Source of the DNA: RHKX01 sp963784885
GTDB lineage: Bacteria; Actinomycetota; Thermoleophilia; Solirubrobacterales; 70-9
Assembly: GCA_963784885.1 (NCBI GenBank)
Contig: CAWATA010000003.1
Coordinates: forward strand, 186,001-250,000
Reading direction: 5' to 3'
DNA length: 64,000 nucleotides
The position numbers were made by a program, and so were the translations under genes. The notes under the pieces were generated by a model that saw only the letters and a program-made list of their open reading frames with translations, searched no databases and had not been told where the DNA came from. Shown piece by piece: positions 63,851 through 64,000 of this stretch (positions are counted from its first letter, which is position 1; each line of letters starts with the position of its first letter).

Positions 63851-64000
63851 TTACCCGACCCCGAAGCCGCTGAATAGGCAACTGGGCTCCGATCCGTAGA
63901 CGCCTCCGGTGCCCGTCGCCAGCGACAGCAAGCCGTTGACCGCGGTGCCGTCGGGGCTCAGCGCAGAGAAGCTCACGCGGGTTAGGTCCCTGGTTTGGAA
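63851..64000 (-). CDS. 3' end of a minus-strand gene
   Basis: Fifty codons from the window edge to TAA at 63851-63853 read SALSPDGTAVNGLLSLATGT, GVYGSEPSCLFSGFGVG, stop. It looks like the C-terminus of a secreted beta-rich protein. The rest lies beyond the window. Confidence 0.5.
   Translation of the reverse strand, partial: FQTRDLTRVSFSALSPDGTAVNGLLSLATGTGGVYGSEPSCLFSGFGVG

Overview
The window is high-GC DNA from an actinobacterium, most likely of the class Thermoleophilia (Solirubrobacterales-like). The evidence is GC-rich codon usage, GTG starts and GTGA/ATGA overlaps, a conserved rpsF-ssb-rpsR-rplI-dnaB-loader-purA block, and large secreted proteins built from Ig-like modules of the type 'TTIDSGP..TND..PTF.FSS..ATFEC..D', which are common in that group. 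The taxon is an inference; no rRNA is present.

Layout. (1) 1-18.3 kb is an accessory region packed with secreted repeat proteins: Ig-like, FG-GAP, glycine-rich, ELWKSDGT, TolB/PD40 and YVTN propellers, and Rpf-like transglycosylases. It ends at an intact tRNA-Arg(CCT) (18253-18326). Five extra copies of the 5' half of that tRNA, each with its upstream block and each broken at the anticodon loop, lie at 7855, 9083, 11247, 14128 and 16529. They divide the region into cassette-like units. The units share 5' signals, 3' gene ends and GGTCAC-type sites, and they carry about ten single- or double-base frameshifts. (2) 18.3-53.8 kb is an essentially intact core: small membrane proteins, a DNA glycosylase, a methyltransferase, a YeeE/YedE transporter, a BVMO with an MFS exporter and an HxlR regulator, a GGDEF-EAL protein with a cobalamin-cap-like tail, pyrE, an L,D-transpeptidase, a CPBP protease, a HAD hydrolase, an MptB-like mannosyltransferase, thiL, a two-component system with an HtrA protease, an inositol-phosphatase-like enzyme, trehalose-phosphate synthase, the ribosomal/replication block, purA, a biotin-dependent carboxylase alpha subunit, and several hydrolases. 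(3) 53.8-64 kb is a second accessory region. It starts near a 3' half of a tRNA-Arg(ACG) (about 54583-54624), also broken at the anticodon loop, and carries a meta-cleavage aromatic catabolic operon (flavin hydroxylase, 41-aa ORF, extradiol dioxygenase, FAH-family hydrolase, SDR, divergent TetR). The operon is bracketed by an exact 78-bp direct repeat. A truncated propeller/PKD protein, an LppU-like lipoprotein and the 3' end of one more gene follow.

How the genes fit together. The two-component system, HtrA, L,D-transpeptidase, CPBP protease, trehalose synthase and Rpf-like proteins concern the cell envelope and stress. The replication block couples ribosomal proteins S6/S18/L9 with SSB, DnaB and a DnaC-like loader. 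The catabolic operon probably hydroxylates an aromatic ring, opens it, and hydrolyses and reduces the products under TetR control.

The most unusual feature is the tRNA-Arg(CCT) locus. It looks like repeated insertion or recombination at the anticodon loop that captured exchangeable secreted-protein modules. No integrase gene is visible inside the window.
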